From assembly GCA_030612185.1 (NCBI GenBank), contig JAUWOI010000161.1, positions 1 through 8,703 on the forward strand: 8,703 nucleotides of DNA, in the 5' to 3' direction. A program made the position numbers and the translations under genes. The notes beneath the pieces are model-generated. The model was not told where the DNA came from, ran no database searches, and saw nothing but the letters and a program-made list of their open reading frames with translations. This stretch comes from Anaerolineae bacterium (GTDB lineage: Bacteria; Chloroflexota; Anaerolineae; B4-G1). Within the stretch, counting starts at the first letter, position 1, and every line of letters starts with the position of its first letter. Shown here one piece after another: positions 1 to 6,279 of the stretch.

Positions 1-905
1 CCCATGGGCATTGGCCTGTCGGCAAAGTGATCGGCGATGGCCCTGGAGACAATCACAGCGCCCAGCGGCACGTAACCAGCAGTGATGCCTTTAGCCAACG
101 TCATGATGTCCGGCACCACGTCCCAGTGATTTACGCCAAACCACTCGCCAGTGCGCCCAAAGCCACTCATCACCTCGTCATCAATGAGCAGAATGTCGTA
201 TTTGTCGCAGATCTCGCGCATCCGGGGCCAATAGTCATCGGGGGGGATGATGAGACCGCTCGTGCCGGTGACACCCTCCAACATGAGCGCCGCCACGTTT
301 CCTGGCCCCTCGAACTTGATGACCTGTTCCACGTGTGCAATGCATTCGCGGTGGCAGGTCTCCAACGTCCAGCCGAAGGGACAGCGGTAGCAATAGGGGT
401 CCATCACGTGCACCACGCCGGGAATCAGTGGCTCCACCGGCAGGCGGCGCGGGTCACCAGAGAGGGCCATGGCCCCGGCCGTCGCCCCGTGATAGGAACG
501 GTAGCGGGTGATGATCTTGTTCCGCCCGGTGTAGAGACGCGCAAACTTGATACCGTTCTCGTTGGCCTCGGCTCCGCTCAGTGTGAACAAGGTCTTGCAC
601 AGGTCGCCCGGCGTGATCTCGGCCAACAGTTGCGCCAGGCGGCCCTTTGGCTCGGTAGCGATGGCGGGGTAAACGTAGGCCATCTTGGCCACCTGTTCCT
701 GTATGGCTTTGATGATCTTCTGGTTGCCGTGGCCAGCGTTCACGTTCATAAGTTGCGATGAAAAGTCCAGGTACCGCTTGCCATCACCATCCCAGAAGTA
801 AACCCCTTCGCTGCGGGTGGCTGAGATTGGGTTGACCTTGCTCTGAACGGCCCACGTAAAGAACACGTACTCGCGGTTCAGATTGATGATTTCTTCGCTC
901 GTCAC
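1..905 (-). CDS. Class III PLP-dependent aminotransferase (omega-amino acid:pyruvate type), 3' end outside window
   Basis: This gene encodes a fold-type I aminotransferase moving an amino group from an amine or omega-amino acid to a keto acid in the cytoplasm. About 301 residues are present; the family is usually 430-460, so roughly the C-terminal third lies beyond the left edge. Visible landmarks are GAEAN near 111-115 (phosphate binding), YHG at 138-140 (ring stacking), E210, the IDDEV motif with D243 (pyridine nitrogen) and K272 in LAKG, the Schiff-base lysine. The start is GTG at 905, chosen because AAGGAG lies about 7 bases upstream and the N-terminus matches the family. It follows panE by 32 bases, so it is probably the last known gene of the gntR-panB-panE operon. 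Members of this group act on beta-alanine, taurine, GABA or similar amines. The context makes beta-alanine attractive, but the substrate cannot be read from the sequence. Four cysteines (172, 175, 184, 188) cluster in the middle. Confidence 0.9.
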   Translation of the reverse strand, partial: MTSEEIINLNREYVFFTWAVQSKVNPISATRSEGVYFWDGDGKRYLDFSSQLMNVNAGHGNQKIIKAIQEQVAKMAYVYPAIATEPKGRLAQLLAEITPGDLCKTLFTLSGAEANENGIKFARLYTGRNKIITRYRSYHGATAGAMALSGDPRRLPVEPLIPGVVHVMDPYCYRCPFGWTLETCHRECIAHVEQVIKFEGPGNVAALMLEGVTGTSGLIIPPDDYWPRMREICDKYDILLIDDEVMSGFGRTGEWFGVNHWDVVPDIMTLAKGITAGYVPLGAVIVSRAIADHFADRPMPM

Positions 906-940
906 GTTTTCACTCCTTACCAGTTTACCCATCTACTAAC

Positions 941-1870
941 TTATACTCTCGCCGCGTAACTGCCCTCAATAGCGCGGATCGTCGTCGCGATGAATTCGTT
1001 GACCGGTGTGGGTATACCCAGCCGCTTCCCTTCGCGGACGATAGCCTCGTTGATGACGCCGATTTCGGTGGGGACGCTGCGCAGCACGTCTTGTAGCATA
1101 GAGGCCCGGTTGGTCGCCGTGGCGCGGGCCACTTCCTGCACGCGACCCAGCGGGTCATCGTAGGGTAGCGAGATGCCTTTGGCCTGGCATACGGCCTCGG
1201 CCTCCGCCACGGCCTGGGCCATCAACACGCCGGCGGCGGGGATCTCCACCAACTGGCCATTGGGTACGCGCAGAATAGCCGTGAGCCCGTTGATGCCAAC
1301 GTTGATGATCAACTTGCCCCATACCAGACTCTCCAGGTCGTCGGAGAGATACACCTCGAACCCCGCCTGCTCAAAGACGGCGGCCACCTCTGACAGCCTC
1401 GCGGAGATCTCGGGACGGGTGGCAATGTGGGTGGGGCCACAGCCAGCGTGGCGCACACGCCCCGGCCCCAGCAGCGTCGCCCCGTGCGAGGTGACGCCAG
1501 CCACGACTCGATCCGCGCCCAGCGCCTCGGCCATCGTCTCACCGTTGCCTACACCGTTTTGCAGCGTCAGCGCCAGCCCGCCGGGAGCCAGAAAGTGGCT
1601 GACCCACAGGCTGGCCTGTCGCGTACCGTGTGACTTGACAAAGATGATGACCAGGTCAACTTCCGGCACGGCGGCGGGATTGGTGGTGGCGGTCACGGGG
1701 ATGGTCGTCTCGCGCCCGTCGAGTTCGACGATGCGCAGCCCATCCCGTTGCATGGCAGCCACGTGCTCAGCCCACGTATCCAGCAACGTCACCTCTGTCA
1801 CCACCGACAGTTTGCCGCCAAACAGGCTCCCCATCGCGCCCGCGCCCACAACTGCTATGCGCATCGTCAT
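941..1870 (-). CDS. panE: 2-dehydropantoate 2-reductase (ketopantoate reductase)
   Basis: The enzyme reduces ketopantoate to pantoate with NADPH, the second step of pantoate synthesis, in the cytoplasm. The 309-residue protein has the usual family length. Its N-terminal Rossmann fold begins with GAGAMG at 9-14, followed by FVKS (K79) and LQNG (N105), both near the cofactor and substrate in this family. The C-terminal helical domain carries WGKL with K186, matching the catalytic lysine (K176 in E. coli), N190 and N194, S257 and PTEI with E269, matching E256 of E. coli. I chose the first ATG (1870) because AAGGGG lies 6 bases upstream; a second ATG two codons later is less well spaced. It lies 22 bases after panB and 35 bases before the aminotransferase start codon region, as expected for one transcript. 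The KPR family also includes non-pantoate reductases, but adjacency to panB makes the pathway call strong. Confidence 0.92.
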   Translation of the reverse strand: MTMRIAVVGAGAMGSLFGGKLSVVTEVTLLDTWAEHVAAMQRDGLRIVELDGRETTIPVTATTNPAAVPEVDLVIIFVKSHGTRQASLWVSHFLAPGGLALTLQNGVGNGETMAEALGADRVVAGVTSHGATLLGPGRVRHAGCGPTHIATRPEISARLSEVAAVFEQAGFEVYLSDDLESLVWGKLIINVGINGLTAILRVPNGQLVEIPAAGVLMAQAVAEAEAVCQAKGISLPYDDPLGRVQEVARATATNRASMLQDVLRSVPTEIGVINEAIVREGKRLGIPTPVNEFIATTIRAIEGSYAARV

Positions 1871-1892
1871 TTTTTACCCCTTTCCGTCAAGG

Positions 1893-2744
1893 CTACTCGC
1901 CAAATTCCTTCAACAAGGCCTGCAGAGCCTCATCGCTCATGCTGTAGCCGTGTTCGGGGCCGGGGAAGGTGCCGGCGACGACCTCGTCCCGATAACTCTC
2001 CAGCGCCTCGATGATGGAGGAAAAGGTATTGGTGTACTGCTTGACGAACTTGGGCACAAAGCGGTCGAAGAGGCCAATCAGATCGTGGGTGACCAGCACC
2101 TGCCCATCGCAGTCCGGCCCAGCGCCGATGCCGATGGTGGGGATACCTACGCGCTCGGTGATGAGCCTGGCCACCGGGCCAGGGATCGCCTCCAGGATGA
2201 GGCTGAACGCGCCGGCCTCCTCCAGCGCCAGTCCGTCGTCAATGAGGGCTTTGGCGGTGGCGACGTCCTTGCCCTGCACACGGTAGCCGCCTAGTTTGGA
2301 GATGGTCTGGGGCGTCAGGCCGATGTGGCCCATCACCGGGATGCCAGCGTCCACGATACCCTTGACGGTAGGGGCCATGTCGCGCCCGCCTTCCAGTTTG
2401 ACCACGTCCATACCGCCCTCTTTAAGAAACCGCCCTGCGTTGCGAATGGCCTCTTTCACGTCCACCTGATAGGACATAAAGGGCATGTCGCCTACCAACA
2501 GGGGATTTTTGGCCCCTCGCGCCACGGCCTTGCAGTGATGCAACATCTCGTCCATTGTCACAGCCACGGTATTCTCGTGGCCCAGCACCACCATGGCCAG
2601 CGAATCGCCCACCAGGATGATGTCTATGCCCGCCTGGTCCACCAGCAGCCCGGTAGGGTAATCGTAGGCGGTGAGCATAGTGATCGATTTGCCCTTTTCC
2701 TTTTTGCTTTTCAGATTCAGAATCGTGATCTTTTTGCGACTCAT
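1893..2744 (-). CDS. panB: 3-methyl-2-oxobutanoate hydroxymethyltransferase (ketopantoate hydroxymethyltransferase)
   Basis: PanB adds a hydroxymethyl group from 5,10-methylenetetrahydrofolate to 2-oxoisovalerate, giving ketopantoate, the committed step toward pantothenate and CoA. The protein has 283 residues, slightly longer than E. coli PanB. Catalytic and metal residues line up with the family: D47 in VGDS and D86 in VGDMPF for magnesium, K116 and E118 in VKLEGG, H140 in MGHIGL, and E185 in LEAIPG. The TIM-barrel segments TAYDYP and IGIGAG are also clear. The reading frame is open 40 codons further upstream, but the ATG at 2744 is the start. It has AAGGAG about 7 bases upstream and begins with a basic segment (MSRKKITI) typical of the family; the longer frame lies inside gntR. 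Its Shine-Dalgarno overlaps the gntR stop codon, which suggests translational coupling. Confidence 0.96.
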   Translation of the reverse strand: MSRKKITILNLKSKKEKGKSITMLTAYDYPTGLLVDQAGIDIILVGDSLAMVVLGHENTVAVTMDEMLHHCKAVARGAKNPLLVGDMPFMSYQVDVKEAIRNAGRFLKEGGMDVVKLEGGRDMAPTVKGIVDAGIPVMGHIGLTPQTISKLGGYRVQGKDVATAKALIDDGLALEEAGAFSLILEAIPGPVARLITERVGIPTIGIGAGPDCDGQVLVTHDLIGLFDRFVPKFVKQYTNTFSSIIEALESYRDEVVAGTFPGPEHGYSMSDEALQALLKEFGE

Positions 2745-2754
2745 GGATTTCTCC

Positions 2755-3450
2755 TTAAGAATTGTCCAGACCTGGACTCTCCGATGTCTTACTCTGCTCC
2801 TGGCAGATGCGTTCGCCTGTCTCGAGGATGTGGCGTGCCAGCGATTGCCCTGCCTCCTCGGCACGCCCGTTCTGGATGTGCTCGACGACCTCGGTGTGCA
2901 GGCACACCACCTCGTCGGCTGGCAGGTAGAGTGTACTGGTCAGGTCAATGAAGATGCGAATTTGGGCTGTCATACTCAGCCAGGTGGCCAACAGACGCGA
3001 GTGGCCTGACGCGCGGCACAATGTCTCGTGGAAAGACATGTCGAGGGCGGCCAGGCGGGAGAGATCGCCTTCGTGGGCGGCCTGGGCCATGTCGGCCACG
3101 GCCTGTTGCAGTTGCGCCAGCATCTCCGCCGATGCTTTCTCCGTGACGAGGCGCACTGCCAGTCTCTCGATGGCGGCTCGCAGCGTGTAGATTTCCCACA
3201 GGTCGGTGGCAGAGACCTCGGTGACGAAAGTGCCCCGGTGCGGTTCGCTCACCACCAGCCCCTCGGTCTCCAATTGGCACAGTGCCTCTCGCACCGGCGC
3301 TCGGCTGATCCCCATCTGCTCGGCGATATCACTCTCCACCAACCGCTGGCCTGGCTTCAGATCGCCGCCCGAAATCGCCTGCCGGATGGCCGCCAGGGCT
3401 GCCTCACGCAATGATTTGTGGGGAACTTGTTTGAAAACCTGCGCGCTCAT
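2755..3450 (-). CDS. GntR-family transcriptional regulator, FadR/FCD subfamily; likely local regulator of the pan operon
   Basis: This 231-residue protein is a DNA-binding ligand-responsive regulator. Residues about 11-75 form the GntR winged helix, with ESDIAEQMGISRAPVREAL as the recognition region and the wing around RGTFV. Residues about 85-220 form an all-helical FCD effector domain. D137, H141, H185 and H207 fit the metal-binding set of that domain, so a carboxylate ligand bound through a metal is likely. The start is taken as ATG at 3450, where the GntR domain begins close by. Its ribosome site (AGGGC) is weak. A longer frame could begin at TTG 3552, but that lies only about 5 bases after the predicted transcription start and would add 34 non-family residues. 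It is the first gene of the leftward operon, ends 10 bases before panB, and faces the ecf cluster. Control of both sides is inference. Confidence 0.9.
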   Translation of the reverse strand: MSAQVFKQVPHKSLREAALAAIRQAISGGDLKPGQRLVESDIAEQMGISRAPVREALCQLETEGLVVSEPHRGTFVTEVSATDLWEIYTLRAAIERLAVRLVTEKASAEMLAQLQQAVADMAQAAHEGDLSRLAALDMSFHETLCRASGHSRLLATWLSMTAQIRIFIDLTSTLYLPADEVVCLHTEVVEHIQNGRAEEAGQSLARHILETGERICQEQSKTSESPGLDNS

Positions 3451-3508
3451 TTGCCCTGTTCTGCCTGAAGTCGTTGTGAATATCTGGAGTTTTTTCTTTT
3501 TTAGGGGA

Positions 3509-3537
3509 TTGACGATTGGATTCGTTGATGGTATAAT
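3509..3537 (+). promoter_or_regulatory. Sigma70-type promoter for the ecfA1-ecfA2-ecfT cluster
   Basis: TTGACG (-35, 3509-3514), a 17-base spacer and a perfect TATAAT (-10, 3532-3537) preceded by TGG, an extended -10. The predicted start is near 3544, which leaves a leader of about 80 bases before the ecfA1 start codon. That leader runs through the whole leftward promoter. Confidence 0.8.
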
Positions 3538-3546
3538 GTAGACATT
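3535..3546. promoter_or_regulatory. Inverted repeat, candidate operator for the GntR regulator
   Basis: AATGT and ACATT form perfect 5-base arms around an AG centre. The repeat covers the end of the rightward -10 box and its predicted start site, and lies just downstream of the leftward start. The core GT-AG-AC resembles the GT-N(2-3)-AC half-sites reported for FCD-type GntR regulators. A bound protein here could block both promoters. The arms are short, so chance is a real alternative. Confidence 0.4.
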
Positions 3547-3563
3547 CGACAACCCTTGAGAAA

Positions 3564-3592
3564 ATCATAGCATAATAAATCCGATTTGTCAA
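3564..3592 (-). promoter_or_regulatory. Sigma70-type promoter for gntR-panB-panE-aminotransferase
   Basis: Reading leftward, a perfect TTGACA (-35, 3587-3592) is followed by a 17-base spacer and TATGAT (-10, 3564-3569), with TG in the extended -10 position. The predicted start is near 3557, giving gntR a leader of about 107 bases in which I see no clear structure. The match and spacing are close to ideal. It faces the rightward promoter rather than pointing away from it. Confidence 0.8.
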
Positions 3593-3606
3593 CGTCTCAC
3601 AGAGAA

Positions 3607-3626
3607 CAGAGGGGGGGGAAGCGTTG
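3607..3626 (+). promoter_or_regulatory. Ribosome binding site of ecfA1 containing a run of eight G
   Basis: An AGA followed by eight G residues (3611-3618) and AAGCG precedes the TTG start codon at 3624. The purine run supplies the Shine-Dalgarno pairing at a suitable 5-6 base distance, which supports the TTG start. A GTG five codons later (3639) would be too far from it. Confidence 0.6.
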
Positions 3627-4493
3627 TCTGTTACATCGGTGGAACAGATTGTTAAGATTCAAGGTCTCCATTTTCACTACAATCCCCAGTCCGAATACCC
3701 CATTCATGCCCTAAAGGGAATAGACCTGGATATTTCCCCCGGCGACTACCTGGTCATCGTCGGGCACAACGGCTCTGGCAAGTCCACGCTGGCCAAGAAC
3801 ATCAACGTTCTATTGCGGCCGACGGAGGGCAATGTCTGGGTCAAAGGTCTGAACACGCGGGAGCATGCAAACACACTGGCCATTCGTAGCACCGTAGGCA
3901 TGGTCTTTCAGATCCCCGATAACCAGATCGTGGCTACGGTCGTCGAAGAAGACGTGGCCTTTGGCCCGGAGAACCTGGGCGTGCCGGAGGATGAACTTCG
4001 GGAGCGGGTCGAGTGGGCGTTGGGCGTGGTGGACATGCTGGATTACCGCCAGCGGGCTCCACACCGGCTCTCGGCCGGGCAGAAGCAGCGGGTGGCCATC
4101 GCCGGCGTCATGGCTATGAAGCCAGAAGTGCTGATACTGGACGAGTCCACGGCCATGCTGGATCCTGAAGGGCGGCGGGACGTGTTGGCGGCAGTGCGCA
4201 AGTTGAACGGAGAAGGCGTAACAGTTATCGCGATCACCCATTTTATGCACGAGGCGGCCGAGGGAAACCGGGTCATCGTCATGGAAGCGGGCAAGACCGT
4301 CATGGCGGGGACGCCTCGTGAGGTGTTCAGCCACGTCGAAGAGTTGCGTGCCCTACAACTGGACGTGCCGCAGACCACGGACCTGGCCTATCGAGTGAAC
4401 CAACGCGATCCTACCTTCCCGCCAGACTTGTTGCTGGTGAACGAGGTGGCCGACGAGATCCAACGTCGCGTCAATGGGAGGAGTGGGGCATGA
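3624..4493 (+). CDS. ecfA1: ECF transporter ATP-binding subunit EcfA1 (CbiO-type)
   Basis: This is one of two cytoplasmic ATPases powering an energy-coupling factor importer for vitamins or metal micronutrients. The 289-residue protein has a complete ABC domain: Walker A GHNGSGKST at 47-55, Q-loop Q96 in VFQIPDNQ, signature LSAGQ at 149-153, Walker B LILDE ending at D173/E174, and H-loop H206 in ITHFMHE. The PDNQ after the Q-loop and the EDVAFGPENLG segment are typical of ECF ATPases and separate them from other ABC families. The signature has alanine in place of the usual first glycine. The start is TTG at 3624, supported by a strong purine-rich ribosome site. The stop overlaps the ecfA2 start (ATGA at 4490-4493), so translation is coupled. 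It begins the rightward operon. Confidence 0.93.
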   Translation: MSVTSVEQIVKIQGLHFHYNPQSEYPIHALKGIDLDISPGDYLVIVGHNGSGKSTLAKNINVLLRPTEGNVWVKGLNTREHANTLAIRSTVGMVFQIPDNQIVATVVEEDVAFGPENLGVPEDELRERVEWALGVVDMLDYRQRAPHRLSAGQKQRVAIAGVMAMKPEVLILDESTAMLDPEGRRDVLAAVRKLNGEGVTVIAITHFMHEAAEGNRVIVMEAGKTVMAGTPREVFSHVEELRALQLDVPQTTDLAYRVNQRDPTFPPDLLLVNEVADEIQRRVNGRSGA

Positions 4494-5356
4494 GCGAGCA
4501 GCCATTCATCAAGATCAACGACCTACATCACACCTACATGCGCGACACTCCACTGGAAGTGCCGGCCTTGCACGGCGTGAGCATGGAGATTCACAAGGGC
4601 GCATCGGTGGGCATCATCGGCCGCACAGGAGCAGGAAAATCCACGGTGGTGCAGCACTTCAACGGTCTCATTCGCCCCCGGGAGCCGGGCAAAGTTTTCG
4701 TGGACGGGCAGGACCTGAGCGATCCCAAGGTAGACGTCCGCCGTATCCGGCAAAAGATCGGCCTGGTGTTTCAGTACCCGGAGCAGCAGTTATTCGAGCG
4801 CTTGGTGGGCGACGACATCGCCTTTGGTCCCAAGAAGTTGGGCATGGAGCAAGCCGAGCGCCGCGAGCGCGTCAAGTGGGCTATGGAGATGGTGGGGCTG
4901 GACTTTGAGGAGTTCAAGGATCGTTTTACCTTCTCCCTGAGCGGTGGCGAGATGCGCAAGGCCGCCCTGGCGGGCGTCCTTGCGCTCCAGCCGGAGGTGC
5001 TCATACTGGACGAATCCACCTCCGGCGTGGACCCGCGCAGCCGCAAGGATCTTCTTGAACGATTGTTTGAGTTGCACAGAAATCATGGCCTTACGTTGAT
5101 CTTCGTCTCGCCCAACATGGAAGACATGGCCGAACTGGTGGATCGCATCTACGTCATGGACGAGGGGCGCGTGGTGATGAGCGGCACCACCCGCGAGGTT
5201 TTTTCTCAGCCGGAGAAGTTACGCGAGCATGGGCTGGGCGTGCCCCAGGTGACAGAAGTAGCACACGAACTGATCGTCCGGGGCATAACAGTGGAGCAAA
5301 TTCCGATGACGGTGGAAGAAGGGGTGGAAGAAGTATGGAAGATTTTGAATTCCTGA
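4490..5356 (+). CDS. ecfA2: ECF transporter ATP-binding subunit EcfA2, with altered H-loop
   Basis: This 288-residue protein is the partner ATPase of the ECF importer. It has Walker A GRTGAGKST at 44-52, Q-loop Q95 in VFQYPEQQLF (the YPEQQLF form is characteristic of EcfA2), signature LSGGE at 150-154, and Walker B LILDE with D174 and E175. The C-terminal part (GVPQVTEVAHEL) also fits the ECF ATPases. Two deviations stand out. The switch histidine of the H-loop is replaced by proline (P208 in FVSPNMED; CCC at 5111-5113), and the signature glutamine is glutamate (E154). The catalytic glutamate is intact, so this is not a simple pseudogene. The start ATG at 4490 has GGGAGGAG upstream and overlaps the ecfA1 stop. 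The 3' end overlaps ecfT by 22 bases. Confidence 0.93.
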   Translation: MSEQPFIKINDLHHTYMRDTPLEVPALHGVSMEIHKGASVGIIGRTGAGKSTVVQHFNGLIRPREPGKVFVDGQDLSDPKVDVRRIRQKIGLVFQYPEQQLFERLVGDDIAFGPKKLGMEQAERRERVKWAMEMVGLDFEEFKDRFTFSLSGGEMRKAALAGVLALQPEVLILDESTSGVDPRSRKDLLERLFELHRNHGLTLIFVSPNMEDMAELVDRIYVMDEGRVVMSGTTREVFSQPEKLREHGLGVPQVTEVAHELIVRGITVEQIPMTVEEGVEEVWKILNS

Positions 5357-6192
5357 GAAATATCACCATCGGCCAGTATCTGCCCGGCGACTCGCTCATT
5401 CATCGCCTGGATCCCCGCACCAAGCTCTCGGTCTTTTTATTCATCGTCCTGGCCATCACGTTCAGCATCTCTTATTCAGCCAACATTGTCCTCGTGCTGG
5501 TCACGCTGCTCCTGGTGCTTCTTTCGGGGATCTCCCTGCGCTACATCTTCTCCGGCATCAAGCCGGCTATACCCCTCATCATCGTCCTGGCCATCCTGCA
5601 ACTTCTATTCTACGGCGATGCCTTCACGCCGTATGGCGCGGAGACCCGGACGCTTTTCAAGTGGGGCTGGATCCACATCACCAACGGCAGCGTGCAACTG
5701 GTCATCGTCTCCACGATGCGCTTCGTCGAATTGCTCTTTTTGACCAGCCTGCTGACCAACACCACGACGTTGACCAACATCACCCACGGCATGGAGAGCC
5801 TGCTGCGGCCGTTTTCCAGAATCGGCGTGCCAGCGCACGAACTCTCGCTGGTGGCGACCATTGCCCTGCGCTTCGTGCCGCTCCTGGGCGAGCAGTTGGA
5901 GATCATCATGAAGGCGCAGGCCTCTCGGGGCGCCGACGTCGCCCACAAGGGGAAACTCCAGTTTGTGACGACGGCGCGACAGGTGGCCGTACTCATCGTG
6001 CCGCTCTTCATTGACGCTCTCCGCCGTGCCGAAGACCTGATCCTGGCCATGCAGGCCCGTTGCTACATCGGCGGCCGAGGGCGCAGCAGTTTCATCCGTC
6101 TCAAGTTTGCAGAAATAGATTACGTCGCTTGCGCGCTCGGTCTGCTTTTCTCCGTGGCTATGTTGGCCTTCCGCAACTACTTTCCATTCTAG
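5335..6192 (+). CDS. ecfT: ECF transporter transmembrane coupling subunit EcfT
   Basis: EcfT is the membrane scaffold that links the two ATPases to a substrate-binding S component. The 285-residue protein begins with the family hallmark GQYLPGDSLIHRLDPRTKL (13-31). Hydrophobic segments follow at about 32-49, 50-66, 77-93, 118-140 and 262-279, with a long amphipathic helical region between about 145 and 240. That region holds the two coupling motifs that dock into the ATPases: SRG at 197-199 (usually ARG) and ARC at 231-233 within AMQARCY. The start ATG at 5335 lies inside ecfA2 and has a GGGG-rich ribosome site upstream; the N-terminus aligns with the family, so the 22-base overlap is believable. 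No S component is fused or encoded next to it in this window, so the substrate is unknown and S components are probably supplied from elsewhere. Confidence 0.92.
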   Translation: MEDFEFLRNITIGQYLPGDSLIHRLDPRTKLSVFLFIVLAITFSISYSANIVLVLVTLLLVLLSGISLRYIFSGIKPAIPLIIVLAILQLLFYGDAFTPYGAETRTLFKWGWIHITNGSVQLVIVSTMRFVELLFLTSLLTNTTTLTNITHGMESLLRPFSRIGVPAHELSLVATIALRFVPLLGEQLEIIMKAQASRGADVAHKGKLQFVTTARQVAVLIVPLFIDALRRAEDLILAMQARCYIGGRGRSSFIRLKFAEIDYVACALGLLFSVAMLAFRNYFPF

Positions 6193-6201
6193 TTCAGGTT
6201 C

Positions 6202-6256
6202 GTAGTAGCGACTTCAGTCGCTTTTTCGCTGCCGCAACGACTAAAGTCGTTACTAC
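6202..6256. repeat. REP/MITE-like double palindrome between ecfT and the M20 gene
   Basis: This 55-base element has outer arms GTAGTA (6202-6207) and TACTAC (6251-6256). Inside are two separate palindromes: GCGACT-TC-AGTCGC (6208-6221) and AACGACT-AA-AGTCGTT (6236-6251). The two halves are also near-inverted copies of each other, differing mostly by transitions that would keep G-U pairing in RNA. The architecture resembles bacterial REP doublets. I recall similar palindromes scattered in Chloroflexota genomes, but I cannot count copies here. Confidence 0.7.
6207..6226 (+). terminator. Possible intrinsic terminator after ecfT
   Basis: The first palindrome of the repeat can fold as AGCGAC-TTCA-GTCGCT followed by a run of T residues. 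A six-base stem with a four-base loop and U tract is a plausible though weak Rho-independent terminator. If it works, the M20 and P1 genes would be expressed at a lower level than the ecf genes or from another promoter, none of which I could recognise in the gap. Confidence 0.4.
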
Positions 6257-6279
6257 AAGCATCTAAGGGAGCGCCGTGT

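Noticed and set aside
27..761. 244-codon open frame on the plus strand
   Set aside because: It lies antisense to the clearly conserved class III aminotransferase; its His-rich, low-complexity translation matches no family I know.
1173..2294. 373-codon open frame on the plus strand across panE and panB
   Set aside because: It is antisense to two well-matched pantoate genes and spans their junction; it is open because of GC-rich codon bias.
2745..2864. Forty extra N-terminal codons for panB
   Set aside because: This extension lies within gntR, and the ATG at 2744 has a much better ribosome site and family-like N-terminus.
3451..3552. TTG start at 3552 adding 34 residues to the GntR protein
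   Set aside because: It would start about 5 bases from the predicted transcript end, without a ribosome site, and the extra residues do not belong to the GntR fold.
3545..3623. Riboswitch in the ecf leader
   Set aside because: The leader of about 80 bases shows no recognisable conserved riboswitch core and mainly contains the opposing promoter.
6202..6256. CRISPR repeats
   Set aside because: There are only two palindromic halves in opposite orientation with no spacer array, so this is a REP-like element.
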